Below the pieces are notes generated by a model. It worked only from the letters and a program-made list of their open reading frames with translations, ran no database searches and had not been told where the DNA came from. The translations under genes and the position numbers were made by a program. A DNA stretch of 64,000 nucleotides from Vibrio campbellii CAIM 519 = NBRC 15631 = ATCC 25920 (GTDB taxonomy: Bacteria; Pseudomonadota; Gammaproteobacteria; Enterobacterales; Vibrionaceae), in the NCBI RefSeq assembly GCF_002163755.1, contig NZ_CP015864.1, positions 930,001-994,000 on the forward strand. Direction: 5' to 3'. This document shows positions 25,487-34,931 of this stretch, in pieces. Every line of letters begins with the position of its first letter. The stretch's first letter is position 1.

Positions 25487-25847
25487 CTATTGCTCTTTTA
25501 GTTTTTATCGAGCATGGATCTGCTCTTGTGTTTGCCTAGCCGAGTCATCCTTTGCCCTAATCAATTTATCTTCCATAAATTGCCCGTTTAAGCCGAACGG
25601 GCATCAATGTATTATGTGGTACAACCGCTCGAAATGATACCCACAACTATTAATAATTCGCCCACACGCGTAAAAAATAAACCGCCATTTAAAGGCGGTT
25701 TATTTTTTGTCATTTTGGGTATTCATTCGAGGAAAAAATACAGAACGAGTCGCTCAAATTCGCACTTTTTGACTGCCGATACCTCTATATTGGCTGGCAA
25801 TACATTGCACTTATGACTATTACACGTAAACCTTCCCAATAAACGAA
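25487..25847. other. Intergenic region upstream of luxP
   Basis: 361 bases without a gene. It holds an eight-pair hairpin TGCCCGTT/AACGGGCA at 25581-25603 in the luxP upstream region and a strong bidirectional terminator at 25676-25710. The luxP promoter must lie between 25487 and about 25675, but no clear -35/-10 pair was picked. Confidence 0.6.
25676..25710. terminator. Bidirectional terminator between the YhbQ-like gene and luxP
   Basis: AATAAACCGCC (25676-25686) and GGCGGTTTATT (25694-25704) form an 11-pair stem with A- and T-runs on either side. It probably ends the leftward YceH/YhbQ-like transcript before the luxP promoter. Confidence 0.85.
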
Positions 25848-26177
25848 TTAGCGAGCCCCACCTTTTTTACACGAGTAAAAAACGAGTGATTGGTCTTCAC
25901 CAACTTGAATCGCCCCACGTTCTTGAACCAGTAACTCTTTTTTAGTTTTAGTTAACTGTTTGATGAAGTATTCCGCTTTCATAGCCATACTTTTGTTTTC
26001 AAAAGCACAGGACCACTCAAGTACAAGCGGCCCTTTTCCTTTTAGTGCTTTCGCGCCTTTACCACTTTGGTGCTGATTGAAACGCCTCTCCACGTTATTC
26101 GTTACCCCGCAATACAAAGCATTGCGGTTGTTGCGAATCAGATAAACACTCCAACGTTGCTCGGCAGTATCACTCAT
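25848..26177 (-). CDS. GIY-YIG nuclease-domain protein (UPF0213, YhbQ-like)
   Basis: 109 residues. The GIY-YIG core appears as WSVYLIRNNRNALYCGVTNNVERRFNQH, with the arginine and the later glutamate (KAEYFIKQ) in the usual positions. This matches the small single-domain UPF0213/YhbQ family. Cellular role is uncertain; DNA repair has been suggested for relatives. Its start overlaps the stop of the YceH-like gene by four bases. Confidence 0.9.
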   Translation of the reverse strand: MSDTAEQRWSVYLIRNNRNALYCGVTNNVERRFNQHQSGKGAKALKGKGPLVLEWSCAFENKSMAMKAEYFIKQLTKTKKELLVQERGAIQVGEDQSLVFYSCKKGGAR

Positions 26178-26827
26178 GAAAGCAAAGATTCAACCTGCTC
26201 TTTCAAAGCGGCAAGCTCTTCACGTAACTCTGCGACTTCTTGCTCAAGCTGTGTAATACGTTCAGAGACCGCAGAAGAAGGTGCCGTCGTTGCTACCGCA
26301 AGCTCACTGACATCCACTTCACCGCAGAACAAATGCATATATCGTGATTCACGCTTACCGGCTTCTCGAGGTAGCTTCACGACTAATGGGCCCTTTTCAT
26401 CATTAGCAAGGTACTCAAGTACATTTTCAACTTCTTTAACATCGTTGAAAGTCGCAAGACGGTTTGTGCGAGTGCGGATCTCACCTGGCGTTTGTGCACC
26501 ACGAAGCAGCATGCAGCATACGATGCCTTTCTCTTGTTCCGTTAGTTTTAGATCGCCAAACTCGGTATTGCAGAATCGATGTTGGTACTTGCTCACGCGA
26601 CTGTTGAAGCCACTTTCGTCGCTCACTAAACGGCGTTCGATCAACGCATCAACTGCGTCCAGTACGTCAGCTTCGGATAGCGACATTACTGGCTCACGAT
26701 TGCTCTTTTGGTTGCATGCGTTAGTCAATGCGTTAAGGCTGAGAGGATATTGGTCGGGGGTGGTCACTTCTTTTTCGATTAAGCAGCCAATTACTCGTGC
26801 TTCAATTGCCGTTAGCTCAACTTTCAT
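26174..26827 (-). CDS. UPF0502/DUF480 protein (YceH-like)
   Basis: 217 residues. The start MKVELTAIEARVIGCLIEKEVTTPDQYPLSLNAL is diagnostic for the YceH/DUF480 family, which contains two winged-helix domains. The C-terminus is a coiled coil (ITQLEQEVAELREELAALKEQVESLL). Molecular function is unknown. It is coupled to the GIY-YIG gene by overlap. Confidence 0.92.
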   Translation of the reverse strand: MKVELTAIEARVIGCLIEKEVTTPDQYPLSLNALTNACNQKSNREPVMSLSEADVLDAVDALIERRLVSDESGFNSRVSKYQHRFCNTEFGDLKLTEQEKGIVCCMLLRGAQTPGEIRTRTNRLATFNDVKEVENVLEYLANDEKGPLVVKLPREAGKRESRYMHLFCGEVDVSELAVATTAPSSAVSERITQLEQEVAELREELAALKEQVESLLS

Positions 26828-26920
26828 AATGCATTTCCTTATTATTGTTGCATTTGAATTTGGGTATCAGGCTAAAGCATAGCGCATGGACCTGACACCC
26901 TTTGCGAATCGGGTTAGGTC

Positions 26921-27136
26921 TTAATGCTCTGAGAGAATCGACACTTTGGTCATCTTCCCATTCTCATCAATCATCATTATCTTTGAACGGTTCAGTTCAA
27001 CTTCGGTGATTTCGAGTTGCGTCCTCGCCGCCACATATGCGGCTTTGAGCTTCGTTGCCATAGAGTCGTCATGGGATTCGACATCTTGGTTTTCGACTTG
27101 CTCCGCAATAGTTCCAGAGTTCATTTCGAGCTTCAT
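26921..27136 (-). CDS. Small hypothetical protein
   Basis: 71 residues from MKLEMNSGTIAEQ; the frame is open upstream to a TTG at 27187. The protein is acidic and probably helical (ATKLKAAYVAARTQLEITEVELNRSKIMMID). It has no signal or membrane segment. Family not recognised, and the start is uncertain. Confidence 0.5.
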   Translation of the reverse strand: MKLEMNSGTIAEQVENQDVESHDDSMATKLKAAYVAARTQLEITEVELNRSKIMMIDENGKMTKVSILSEH

Positions 27137-27362
27137 ATCTTTATCTTGAATGCTATCGATAATATAGCGAAGGCCCCAGCATGACAACGAGTCCCTGCGT
27201 TCAAGTGAGCAACATTCACGCTTTTAACGCGCGATTGTTAATACCACATCAAAATTGGTGGATAAATGTTCAACCCTGCCGCGCGTTTGATCTAAAGACT
27301 GTTATGCCACGAGATGTTGTGCTTTAATCGAGTCAGATATTCACAAATTAGGAAAGGGAACC

Positions 27363-27677
27363 ATGAGTAGCGTATTTGAAATCGTGAACCAAGCTCGTCG
27401 TAAAAACAAACTAAAACGTGAGCTGCTTGATAACGAAAAAAAAGTTCGTGACAATCGTAAACGTGTAGACCTACTAGAAAACCTACTAGACTACATCAAG
27501 CCAGAAATGACTCACGACGAGATCGTTGCAATCATCAAAAACATGAAAGCTGACTACGAAGACCGCGTTGACGATCACATCATCAAGAGTGCAGAAATCT
27601 CTAAAGCACGCCGTGATATCAGCCGTCGTATCCGTGAGCTAACAGAAGAAGACAAGCAAACTAGCGGTAAAAAATAA
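27363..27677 (+). CDS. DUF496/UPF0265 protein (YeeX-like)
   Basis: 104 residues, highly charged and helical. NQARRKNKLKRELLDNEKKVRDNRKRVDLLENLLDYIKP and MKADYEDRVDDHIIKSAEISKARRDISRR closely match E. coli YeeX in arrangement. Function unknown; probably a cytoplasmic coiled-coil protein. AAAGGG precedes the ATG, codon use is optimised, and a strong terminator follows, so it is probably expressed well from its own promoter. Confidence 0.93.
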   Translation: MSSVFEIVNQARRKNKLKRELLDNEKKVRDNRKRVDLLENLLDYIKPEMTHDEIVAIIKNMKADYEDRVDDHIIKSAEISKARRDISRRIRELTEEDKQTSGKK

Positions 27678-27700
27678 GCCGACTTAGTTGCCATATTCAA

Positions 27701-27737
27701 CCCCGAGCAAGCACGCCTTGCTCGGGGTTTCTTTTTG
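27701..27737 (+). terminator. Terminator of the DUF496 gene
   Basis: CCCCGAGCAAG (27701-27711) and CTTGCTCGGGG (27717-27727) form an 11-pair stem with loop CACGC, followed by TTTCTTTTT. Confidence 0.95.
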
Positions 27738-27800
27738 TCTCTTTGTTGTACACTGTGTACAATAAACACAATTTTCGTTCCAAAAAAAACCATATTTTGT

Positions 27801-29138
27801 ATGTCTTCTACTTCTTCTAATGCCCAACCGACGTTAGCGAAACAACTCTTTACGATGACTTGGCCAATGCTGTTTGGCGTTCTGTCATTAATGAGCTTCC
27901 AATTAGTTGATAGTGCGTTCATTGGCCAACTTGGTGTCCTTCCCCTTGCAGCACAGGGTTTCACTCTTCCGCTTCAAATGGTGGTGATTGGTATTCAAGT
28001 TGGCTTAGGCATCGCGACCACAGCGGTCATCTCAAAAGCAATCGGCGCAAACAACGCTCGCTATGCTAAGCAGCTAGGAGGCCTAGTGCTCATGATTGGC
28101 TCTATTGGTGTTGCGGTCTTTGGCCTGCTTATTTGGCTGCTGCGCTACCCTATCCTCTCTCTATTGAGCGCACCAGATTCTGTTATGCCCATCATCGATA
28201 GCTATTGGCCATGGTGGCTATTGAGTTCATGGGTAGGGGCGGTACTGTATTTCTATTACAGTATCTGCCGAGCCAATGGTAACACCATGCTGCCTGGCAC
28301 CATGATGATGGTCACCAGTGGTGTGAACTTAGTGCTCGACCCATTGTTTATCTTCACTTTCGATCTCGGTATCAACGGTGCCGCTATTGCGACAGTGATT
28401 GCTTTTGGCTTCGGTATTTTAGTAGTGGCTCCTCGCGTTCAGAGGAATCATTGGGCTAGCTTCGAATGGCACGATTTGAATGTAGTTAAGAGCGTTACAT
28501 CCATCGGCAATATCATGGGGCCAGCGATGATCAGCCAACTGTTGCCACCACTTTCTTCGATGTTGGCAACTAAGCTACTTGCGGGATTTGGTACCGCAGC
28601 CGTCGCTTCTTGGGCTTTGGGATCTCGCTACGAATTCTTTGCCATCGTTTCGGTATTAGCATTAACCATGTCTATGCCGCCAATGGTGGGCCGATTACTG
28701 GGTGCGAAAAACTACGCTGATATTCAATCGCTGATTTCTATCGCGGTGAAATTTGTTCTTGGCTTCCAGCTTCTAATCGCCATCATCACCTTTGTCGCTG
28801 CTAATACACTTGCTCTGCTTATGACCAGTGATGCTGGAGTGACCAGTGTGCTTGAAATGCATTTGATGATTGTGCCTATCAGCTTAGGTTCGCTGGGTGT
28901 GTGTATGTTGATGGTGTCGATCTGCAATGCTTTAGGTAAGTCGTACACAGCGCTAACTATCTCCGCACTGCGACTATTTTTGTTCTTCCTTCCGTGCCTT
29001 TGGGTTGGCGCGCAAATGGGAGGTATTAAAGGGCTGCTTATTGGCGCTTGCCTAGGTAACCTCATGGCAGGTATCGCTGCTTATTTAACATACCGCAAAA
29101 CCATTCATAAGCTCGTTTCTGCTGAAGCTGCGGCTTAA
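27801..29138 (+). CDS. MATE-family multidrug efflux transporter
   Basis: 445 residues from MSSTSSNAQPTLAKQLFTMTWPMLFG. The longer frame from 27735 begins inside the preceding terminator and was rejected. Twelve hydrophobic segments and the MATE pattern SFQLVDSAFIGQLGVLPLAAQGF near the N-terminus are seen. Members exchange sodium or protons for cationic drugs. The substrate is unknown. It stands alone between two terminators. Confidence 0.92.
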   Translation: MSSTSSNAQPTLAKQLFTMTWPMLFGVLSLMSFQLVDSAFIGQLGVLPLAAQGFTLPLQMVVIGIQVGLGIATTAVISKAIGANNARYAKQLGGLVLMIGSIGVAVFGLLIWLLRYPILSLLSAPDSVMPIIDSYWPWWLLSSWVGAVLYFYYSICRANGNTMLPGTMMMVTSGVNLVLDPLFIFTFDLGINGAAIATVIAFGFGILVVAPRVQRNHWASFEWHDLNVVKSVTSIGNIMGPAMISQLLPPLSSMLATKLLAGFGTAAVASWALGSRYEFFAIVSVLALTMSMPPMVGRLLGAKNYADIQSLISIAVKFVLGFQLLIAIITFVAANTLALLMTSDAGVTSVLEMHLMIVPISLGSLGVCMLMVSICNALGKSYTALTISALRLFLFFLPCLWVGAQMGGIKGLLIGACLGNLMAGIAAYLTYRKTIHKLVSAEAAA

Positions 29139-29151
29139 GAGAGCCACATAA

Positions 29152-29183
29152 AACAAAGCCCTCACGATGAGGGCTTTGTTCTT
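29152..29183. terminator. Bidirectional terminator after the MATE gene
   Basis: AACAAAGCCCTCA (29152-29164) and TGAGGGCTTTGTT (29168-29180) form a 13-pair stem with loop CGA. It separates the MATE gene from the convergent oxidoreductase gene. Confidence 0.88.
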
Positions 29184-29231
29184 CAGACCATTTAGCATGA
29201 TGCTGTTTTAAAGCTTTAGAAAAGCAAGAGC

Positions 29232-30221
29232 CTAGTTTAGTGCGACTTTATCTGCAGGGAATACAACGCCTGTTTGTCTTCTTACCTCAGTTAGCACTTT
29301 CGCGACCGTCAATGAACGTTGCTTCATTTGAGGCGCAATCGAACCCAGTTTCAGTTGCTTAGCAAATGCTTGCGCTTCATAGAACATGTGGTTCTCTTGT
29401 TGAGGTAACGTGAGTATTTCTTTGTCCTCACTACGCAAAATGCGCTCAACACCACGCCCCGTAGCAATCATATCCACCAGCAGACTACCTTGTTCACCTT
29501 GGAATTCACTTGGGATGAGTGAATCACTCACCTTCGAGTGCAATAGGTTCACATTAAAGCCATCGTAAGCGAGCGTCACGCTGCCACAACCATCAACGCC
29601 GGAAGGCAGAACATGAGCACTTGCTTGTACGCTATTAGGCTCTCCAAACAACTCAACGGCAGAACCAACGCAGTAGTAACCAATGTCCATGATGGAGCCA
29701 TTGGAAAACTCAGGATTGAAAGTGTTTGGATTCTCACCATTTAGATATTTCTGATAGCGAGAAGAGTACTGACAGTAACTGATCGTAGCATGACGAAGAG
29801 GCGCGATCGTTGGTAGACTGTCTTTCAGTACTTGGAAATTCGGAGTGTATGGCGACATGAAGGCTTCAAACAACACGACATTATTTTCTTCAGCCGTTTT
29901 AAACATCGCTTGAGCAAAAGAATAATTTGATGCCATCGGCTTTTCACAGATCACGTGCTTGCCCGCTTTGAGCATCTGCACTGCCTGAGGCGCATGAAAT
30001 GAGTTTGGGCTCGCTATGTATACTGCATCAACGCTTTCATCCGCCCCTAAAGCATCGAGGTTATCGTAATAAGCTTCTGCGTTGTAAGGTGAGCCAAATT
30101 CGCGTGCTTTCTCTACATCACGAGAGTAGACGGCGTGAAGACAAAACTCTTTGGTCTGAATCGCCGCTTCAACAAATTGTTGAGAGATCCAGTTCGTCCC
30201 GATCACAGCAAGTTTGAACAT
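29232..30221 (-). CDS. Gfo/Idh/MocA-family NAD(P)-dependent oxidoreductase
   Basis: 329 residues. The N-terminal Rossmann fold (KLAVIGTNWISQQFVEAA) is followed by AVYIASPNSFHAPQAVQMLKAGKHVICEKPMA, which contains the conserved EKP motif with the catalytic lysine. The C-terminal alpha/beta domain is complete. It oxidises or reduces a sugar or sugar-derived alcohol; the substrate is unknown. Confidence 0.9.
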   Translation of the reverse strand: MFKLAVIGTNWISQQFVEAAIQTKEFCLHAVYSRDVEKAREFGSPYNAEAYYDNLDALGADESVDAVYIASPNSFHAPQAVQMLKAGKHVICEKPMASNYSFAQAMFKTAEENNVVLFEAFMSPYTPNFQVLKDSLPTIAPLRHATISYCQYSSRYQKYLNGENPNTFNPEFSNGSIMDIGYYCVGSAVELFGEPNSVQASAHVLPSGVDGCGSVTLAYDGFNVNLLHSKVSDSLIPSEFQGEQGSLLVDMIATGRGVERILRSEDKEILTLPQQENHMFYEAQAFAKQLKLGSIAPQMKQRSLTVAKVLTEVRRQTGVVFPADKVALN

Positions 30222-30280
30222 ATTACTTCCTTTTCTTTATCGTTCTGGAAGCCGTAAGGAGTCCGGCTCGCAGACACGAT

Positions 30281-30660
30281 TTAAGCAAGCTTTAGTTCAT
30301 TAAACAACTCAAACAGTTGATTCGATTTGTAAGGTTTCGGTAAGTAAGCATCCATCCCCGCGGCAAAACAGTTCTGAATGTCTTCTTCAAGCACACTCGC
30401 TGTCAAAGCAATAATGGTGGTCTCCCCACTCCCAACTTCTTTCTCCCAACGGCGAATTTCTTTTGTTGCGGTCAGACCATCCATAACTGGCATCATGCAA
30501 TCCATAAGAATGGCATCGAACTGTTCCCCCTTTCGTGATGGGTTCTAAGGCTACTTGCCCGTTACTGGCGATCTTTTGATTCATCAAATTATCTTCCGCA
30601 ATCAAAATTCGACGATGTGTACGAGACTGGTTGATATTGTGGACCACTGCCGATTCTTTG
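30281..30660 (-). pseudogene. Remnant of a receiver (REC) domain
   Basis: Two minus-strand frames together spell a receiver domain. RILIAEDNLMNQKIA (about 30590-30630) and SNGQVALEPITKG are in one frame; MDCMMPVMDGLTATKEIRRWE through ALTASVLEEDIQNCFAAGMDAYLPKPYKSNQLFELF (30281-30505) is in another. About 15 residues normally found between NQKIA and SNGQ are missing, and a frameshift follows near 30540. It looks like the C-terminal receiver of a hybrid sensor kinase. No kinase part was found upstream; a stop lies just before the fragment. Confidence 0.8.
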
Positions 30661-31218
30661 GTTTACAAAATCTCTTCTGTTTGACTCGCCTAAAGTGGTC
30701 AAAACGCCAAAATGACCATTCATTGCCCTGATGTAAGCCAAAGTTATGTGAAACAAAAATGTGATAGCTTGCAAAATTTTGCAGCACCAATTTTAAACAG
30801 ATTTCGTTAAATTAACTCATTGTAAGGAGAGACTTGGGCATATCTCCTGAAACGGCAAAAGTTGTTTACCATTTAAGTGGTAAAGACAACAAAGATCACA
30901 TAATTCAAGGCATGGTTCACCTTGTTACATATCATCACTTTGAAATGATCCATTATTGTCGCGAAATAAGCCATGCAGATAGAAAAAGTCAATACCTATA
31001 AAAGACCGCTAGAATCACATTAATCAGCCAAGAATTAGACCTTACCCCACACTTTCCACTGGATTTATTTTTCCTAGCAGAATAAGACCTCCACCCGTAC
31101 AATCCACACACATAACTATTACAACTCAATTACAAACACCCTCACTTCACGCTCTACCGTTGAGGTACTAGCCGAAAGTAAGGTCAGCTCCCCAAAACGT
31201 GAAAGGTCCAAAACAACA
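30661..31218. other. Intergenic region upstream of the extended GAPDH gene
   Basis: 558 bases with no supportable gene. A hairpin, TTTACCA-TTTAAG-TGGTAAA extended by GTTG/CAAC, lies at 30861-30890. The rest is AT-rich and should contain the promoter of the GAPDH gene at 31219. No other structure was seen. Confidence 0.5.
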
Positions 31219-32652
31219 ATGAGTCCAGAGAAATATCTCCAAGACTGGCAAACTAGCCAAACGATTGCTGAATCTATTTCCCCTCTTATCGGTAAGTTAT
31301 ATCGTCAAAAAGGAATCGAAGTGGTTCTGTTTGGTAAAACACTTATCAACGCAACAACCATCGACATTCTCAAAACTCACCGTATTGCAAGACGTTACAC
31401 CGGAAGCCCTCTCTCTCTAGAACAAACCATGCCAATCATCCAAGCGCTGTGCGAAATGAGCATCTCGTCTTGCCGCGTTGATGTTGGTCAGCTTGCTGGT
31501 ATGTACTGGAAAGATCACGAAGACACGGCCGCACTTAGCGATTTTTTATACACTTCACTTCAAGGTGCTCGTGACGCCGACTCTTCTCTAGCAGCTCGTG
31601 ATGTGGTTCTTTACGGTTTCGGTCGAATTGGTCGTCTACTTACTCGTCTGCTGATTGAAAAAAGTGGCCCGGGTTACCCGCTTCGTCTGCGTGCTATCGT
31701 GGTACGTGGCGGTAAGAAGGGTGATCTTGAGAAGCGTGCAAGCTTGCTACGTCGAGACTCAGTTCATGGACAGTTCAACGGTAGTATTGTTATTGATGAA
31801 GAGCGCAAAGCGCTGATCGTGAACGGTAACTACATTCAAATCATTTACGCTAACAGCCCAAGTGATGTGGACTATTCGGTTTACGGTATCAACAACGCAC
31901 TTGTTGTTGATAACACAGGTGTTTGGCGTGATGCCGAAGGTCTTAACCAACACATAGCGTGTAACGGTGCAGAGAAAGTACTGCTTACTGCACCGGGTAA
32001 AGGCGACATCAAGAACATCGTGTTTGGTGTGAATGAATCTGTTATTCAAGAAGATGACACCATCATCTCCGCAGCGAGCTGTACGACTAACGCTATCACT
32101 CCGGTTCTAAAAGCACTTAACGATAAGTACGGCGTGCTTTCTGGCCACATTGAGACCGTTCACTCTTACACCAACGATCAAAACCTAATCGACAACTTCC
32201 ACTCAGGCGATCGCCGTGGCCGTAGTGCTTCATTGAACATGGTCCTGACGTCAACAGGCGCAGCTAAAGCGGTAGCAAAAGCACTACCAGAACTTGCAGG
32301 TAAGCTTACAGGCAACGCAATTCGCGTACCAACTCCGAACGTATCAATGGCTGTTGCAAACCTTAACTTGGGTGAAGATGTAGACCGTGATTCGCTAAAC
32401 GAATATCTACGTGAAATGGCATTGAATTCGGAGCTTTCCGCTCAAATCGATTACACAGATTCGACAGAAATCGTATCAAGCGATCTAGTTGGCTCTCGCC
32501 ACGCAGGTGTGGTTGACGGTCAAGCAACCATCGCTCAAGACAAGCGTTGTGTACTGTACATCTGGTACGACAACGAATTTGGTTACAGCTGTCAAGTTGT
32601 ACACTGTATGGAACAAATGATGGGTGTTCGTTACCAAACATTCCCTCGATAA
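31219..32652 (+). CDS. Glyceraldehyde-3-phosphate dehydrogenase with N-terminal extension
   Basis: 477 residues against about 335 for ordinary GAPDH. The NAD-binding GFGRIGR motif begins at residue 133 instead of about 8, so roughly 125 residues are added at the front; this part is helical and without known motif. The catalytic site SAASCTTNAITP (Cys288) and the C-terminal NEFGYSCQV are intact. Similar long GAPDHs exist in Pseudomonas and other gammaproteobacteria and are often linked to gluconeogenesis. Codon use is strongly optimised. A terminator follows. Confidence 0.92.
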   Translation: MSPEKYLQDWQTSQTIAESISPLIGKLYRQKGIEVVLFGKTLINATTIDILKTHRIARRYTGSPLSLEQTMPIIQALCEMSISSCRVDVGQLAGMYWKDHEDTAALSDFLYTSLQGARDADSSLAARDVVLYGFGRIGRLLTRLLIEKSGPGYPLRLRAIVVRGGKKGDLEKRASLLRRDSVHGQFNGSIVIDEERKALIVNGNYIQIIYANSPSDVDYSVYGINNALVVDNTGVWRDAEGLNQHIACNGAEKVLLTAPGKGDIKNIVFGVNESVIQEDDTIISAASCTTNAITPVLKALNDKYGVLSGHIETVHSYTNDQNLIDNFHSGDRRGRSASLNMVLTSTGAAKAVAKALPELAGKLTGNAIRVPTPNVSMAVANLNLGEDVDRDSLNEYLREMALNSELSAQIDYTDSTEIVSSDLVGSRHAGVVDGQATIAQDKRCVLYIWYDNEFGYSCQVVHCMEQMMGVRYQTFPR

Positions 32653-32761
32653 GGTGAACCTTGCTCCACAACGTTAACCACACTGTGTAACGAGCAACAC
32701 CCCAGCATTTGTTTTTAATAATAAGCGCCTTGCGCATTACTAATATACTTCCCCACTTATA

Positions 32762-32790
32762 CGCCTGATGACCCTCAGGCGTTTTTTCGT
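32762..32790 (+). terminator. Terminator after the extended GAPDH gene
   Basis: CGCCTGA (32762-32768) and TCAGGCG (32775-32781) pair around TGACCC, followed by TTTTTT. Confidence 0.88.
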
Positions 32791-32901
32791 TTTAAGACAC
32801 TTTGACATTCCTCAGACAAATCGATGCGAAATTGAACGGTATATTCATGTTTCGTTCATGTTCAGCGCAATAATATGAACCCATAGTTTGAAAGAGAGGT
32901 C

Positions 32902-33129
32902 ATGATTATGAATCGAATTATCGTTACTGTATTGGCACTGATTACTGGCTTTTTTACTTTGGTATTTAGCCTAATCATGGCGATTCCATTGACCATCGCA
33001 GCCCTGATTACTGGTAAACGTATTGAAAAACGCGTGAAACAAATGCAACAAGAAATGCATGAAGAGTATGAATTCAATACGGGTAAGTCCGACGCGATTG
33101 AAGGCGAGTTTGAAGAGGTTCGTCACTAA
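32902..33129 (+). CDS. Small membrane protein of unknown function
   Basis: 75 residues. One or two hydrophobic spans (IIVTVLALITGFFTLVFSLIMAIPLTIAALITG) are followed by a charged, helical cytoplasmic tail (KRIEKRVKQMQQEMHEEYEF). GAGAGG lies a suitable distance upstream. An alternative ATG lies two codons in. No family recognised. Confidence 0.7.
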   Translation: MIMNRIIVTVLALITGFFTLVFSLIMAIPLTIAALITGKRIEKRVKQMQQEMHEEYEFNTGKSDAIEGEFEEVRH

Positions 33130-33183
33130 CGTTTCTGAAGGTTCCACACTCCCCCTATGTTCCTGAGCAACCTTCTTTGCTGA

Positions 33184-33217
33184 CATCCTACCTCGTTAAG
33201 AGTTAGGATGTTTTTTT
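33184..33217 (+). terminator. Terminator after the small membrane protein gene
   Basis: CATCCTA (33184-33190) and TAGGATG (33204-33210) form a seven-pair stem followed by seven T. A second hairpin, AGAAAGGCTACC/GGTAGCCTTTCT with a downstream T-run, lies at about 33232-33266 and may serve the convergent region. Confidence 0.75.
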
Positions 33218-33287
33218 GTCTGCCATATACAAGAAAGGCTACCATCTCGGTAGCCTTTCTGCTTTTTATACAATGCGTTCGACTTGG

Positions 33288-33902
33288 TTAAATCGTCACA
33301 ACTACTCGCACTGCCAGTAGCATTAAAACGATACCGGATAATCGGTCAATCAGTACCGCTTTTGAGCGAATACGGTCCACAACGCGCGAGTTAGACAATA
33401 CCAATGTGATGAAGGTGTACCACAAGCCATCAACAACAAATGGTGTCGCGACGATGATCATTTGGTTACTTAGATCGTTACCCAGCGCCACAAATTGACT
33501 GAACAGTGCGATGAAGAACAGCGCAATTTTCGGGCTTAGAATTGAAATGAGGAAGCCTTCTCGCGCCGATTGTAAAACCGTCGTTTCTTCACCGGATTCT
33601 AACTTCGCCGCAACCCCACCTTTTGAGCGCAGTGCATTGAAGCCAAGATACGCCAAGTAAGCTGCACCAGCCAAGCTAATAGTCTTAAATAGCAATGGGC
33701 TTTGTTGCAGCACTACCGCCAAACCTATCAAGGTAATAAACGCATAAATACCGATACCAAACGCGTGCGCCCATGCGGTAGCCAAACCATTCACTCGACC
33801 ACCAGCCAACGAGTGCTTAGCGACAATCGCTAAACTCGGACCTGGGGACATTGCCCCTAATAAACACACGGTAAAAAGTGATAACCAAACTGTTAGTGTC
33901 AT
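33288..33902 (-). CDS. LysE/RhtB-family amino-acid exporter
   Basis: 204 residues. GAMSPGPSLAIVAKHSLAGGRVNGLATAWAHAFGIGIYA at the N-terminus and LSPKIALFFIALFSQF near residue 120 are typical of LysE/RhtB exporters, with about six membrane segments. The gene is downstream of, and in the same direction as, a LysR-type regulator, 108 bases apart, which might control it. Confidence 0.92.
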   Translation of the reverse strand: MTLTVWLSLFTVCLLGAMSPGPSLAIVAKHSLAGGRVNGLATAWAHAFGIGIYAFITLIGLAVVLQQSPLLFKTISLAGAAYLAYLGFNALRSKGGVAAKLESGEETTVLQSAREGFLISILSPKIALFFIALFSQFVALGNDLSNQMIIVATPFVVDGLWYTFITLVLSNSRVVDRIRSKAVLIDRLSGIVLMLLAVRVVVTI

Positions 33903-34010
33903 AAGAATCTCTCCTCTTTGACGCTAATCTATCAACGGAGCAGGTATAATTAGAAATCAAAGTTTTTCATACTAGCTATGATTTCAGTTCATAGGCAGTA
34001 GATACGCACA

Positions 34011-34931
34011 TTAACGAATGGAATACTCTGAGATTTGCATAACCGAGAGAATCTCCTCTCGCGCCCATTTATGCGCCGGATCCGTATCGTACTTTGGATG
34101 CCACATTAACCAATACTTATGAGTAGGGGTTTCGAGTGGCAACGCTTTGTGGGCTAAATCCCAATGCTTCGCGAGATTCACGGCAATATGCTCGGGTACT
34201 ACCATCAGATGCTCACTTGAGGCTAAGCGATTGATAGCAGCAGAAAAGAAAGGCACCTTGAAGGTAACGTGGCGTGTATAACCCAACTCTCTCAATGCCA
34301 AGTCAGTATAGGAATCTTTGTCCCCTCCACCGTTCACTTTGATGTGAGAATACGAAATTAAATCTTCGACACTAATATGGTCTTGCTTTGCTAACGGGTG
34401 GGAGGCCTTCATCAAACACACGGACGAGTCCTCACCAATCTTCACACTGGATACACCTTTAGGCTGTTCTGGATAAATTGAAGACGCAATATGAATACCT
34501 GTCTCATGAAGTTTATCAAGAAAGTCAGGTTGCCAAAGTCGATACGCCATATCCAACTGAGGAGCAAAACTACTCAAGTGCGAAGCAATGTCAGGGAGTA
34601 CATATTGCGCGACATAGTCACTCGATGCTAATACTAACTCTCCTTTCCAATCCCCGGGTTCAAAAGGCTTGTCATCGAGAAGGTGATCGAATTCCGCCAA
34701 TAAGTCGTCCAACTTATCTTTTAGAAGTAGCGCCCTTGGCGTGGGAATCAATTGGTTACCCTGCCGAACCAATAAAGGGTCACCACATAATTCGCGTAAC
34801 TGCGCTAGTTGACGACTGACCGCGGATTGAGTGATGTGCAAACGCTCCGCGGTTCTGCTCACATGGCACTCTTCAAGCAATACATGCAAAGAGCGCAGCA
34901 GATTCAGGTTGATGTTATTCAGCACATTCAA
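34011..34931 (-). CDS. LysR-type transcriptional regulator
   Basis: 306 residues. The N-terminal helix-turn-helix (CHVSRTAERLHITQSAVSRQLAQLRELCGDPLLVRQG) is followed by the effector-binding domain. It overlaps the upstream NTF2-like gene by 17 bases, so the genes are probably cotranscribed. This is unusual for LysR genes, which mostly face their targets. The target is not evident. Confidence 0.92.
   Translation of the reverse strand: MNVLNNINLNLLRSLHVLLEECHVSRTAERLHITQSAVSRQLAQLRELCGDPLLVRQGNQLIPTPRALLLKDKLDDLLAEFDHLLDDKPFEPGDWKGELVLASSDYVAQYVLPDIASHLSSFAPQLDMAYRLWQPDFLDKLHETGIHIASSIYPEQPKGVSSVKIGEDSSVCLMKASHPLAKQDHISVEDLISYSHIKVNGGGDKDSYTDLALRELGYTRHVTFKVPFFSAAINRLASSEHLMVVPEHIAVNLAKHWDLAHKALPLETPTHKYWLMWHPKYDTDPAHKWAREEILSVMQISEYSIR

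Noticed and set aside
26067..26882. 271-codon frame on the plus strand
   Set aside because: It is antisense to the YceH-like and GIY-YIG genes, serine-rich and without homology; a shadow frame.
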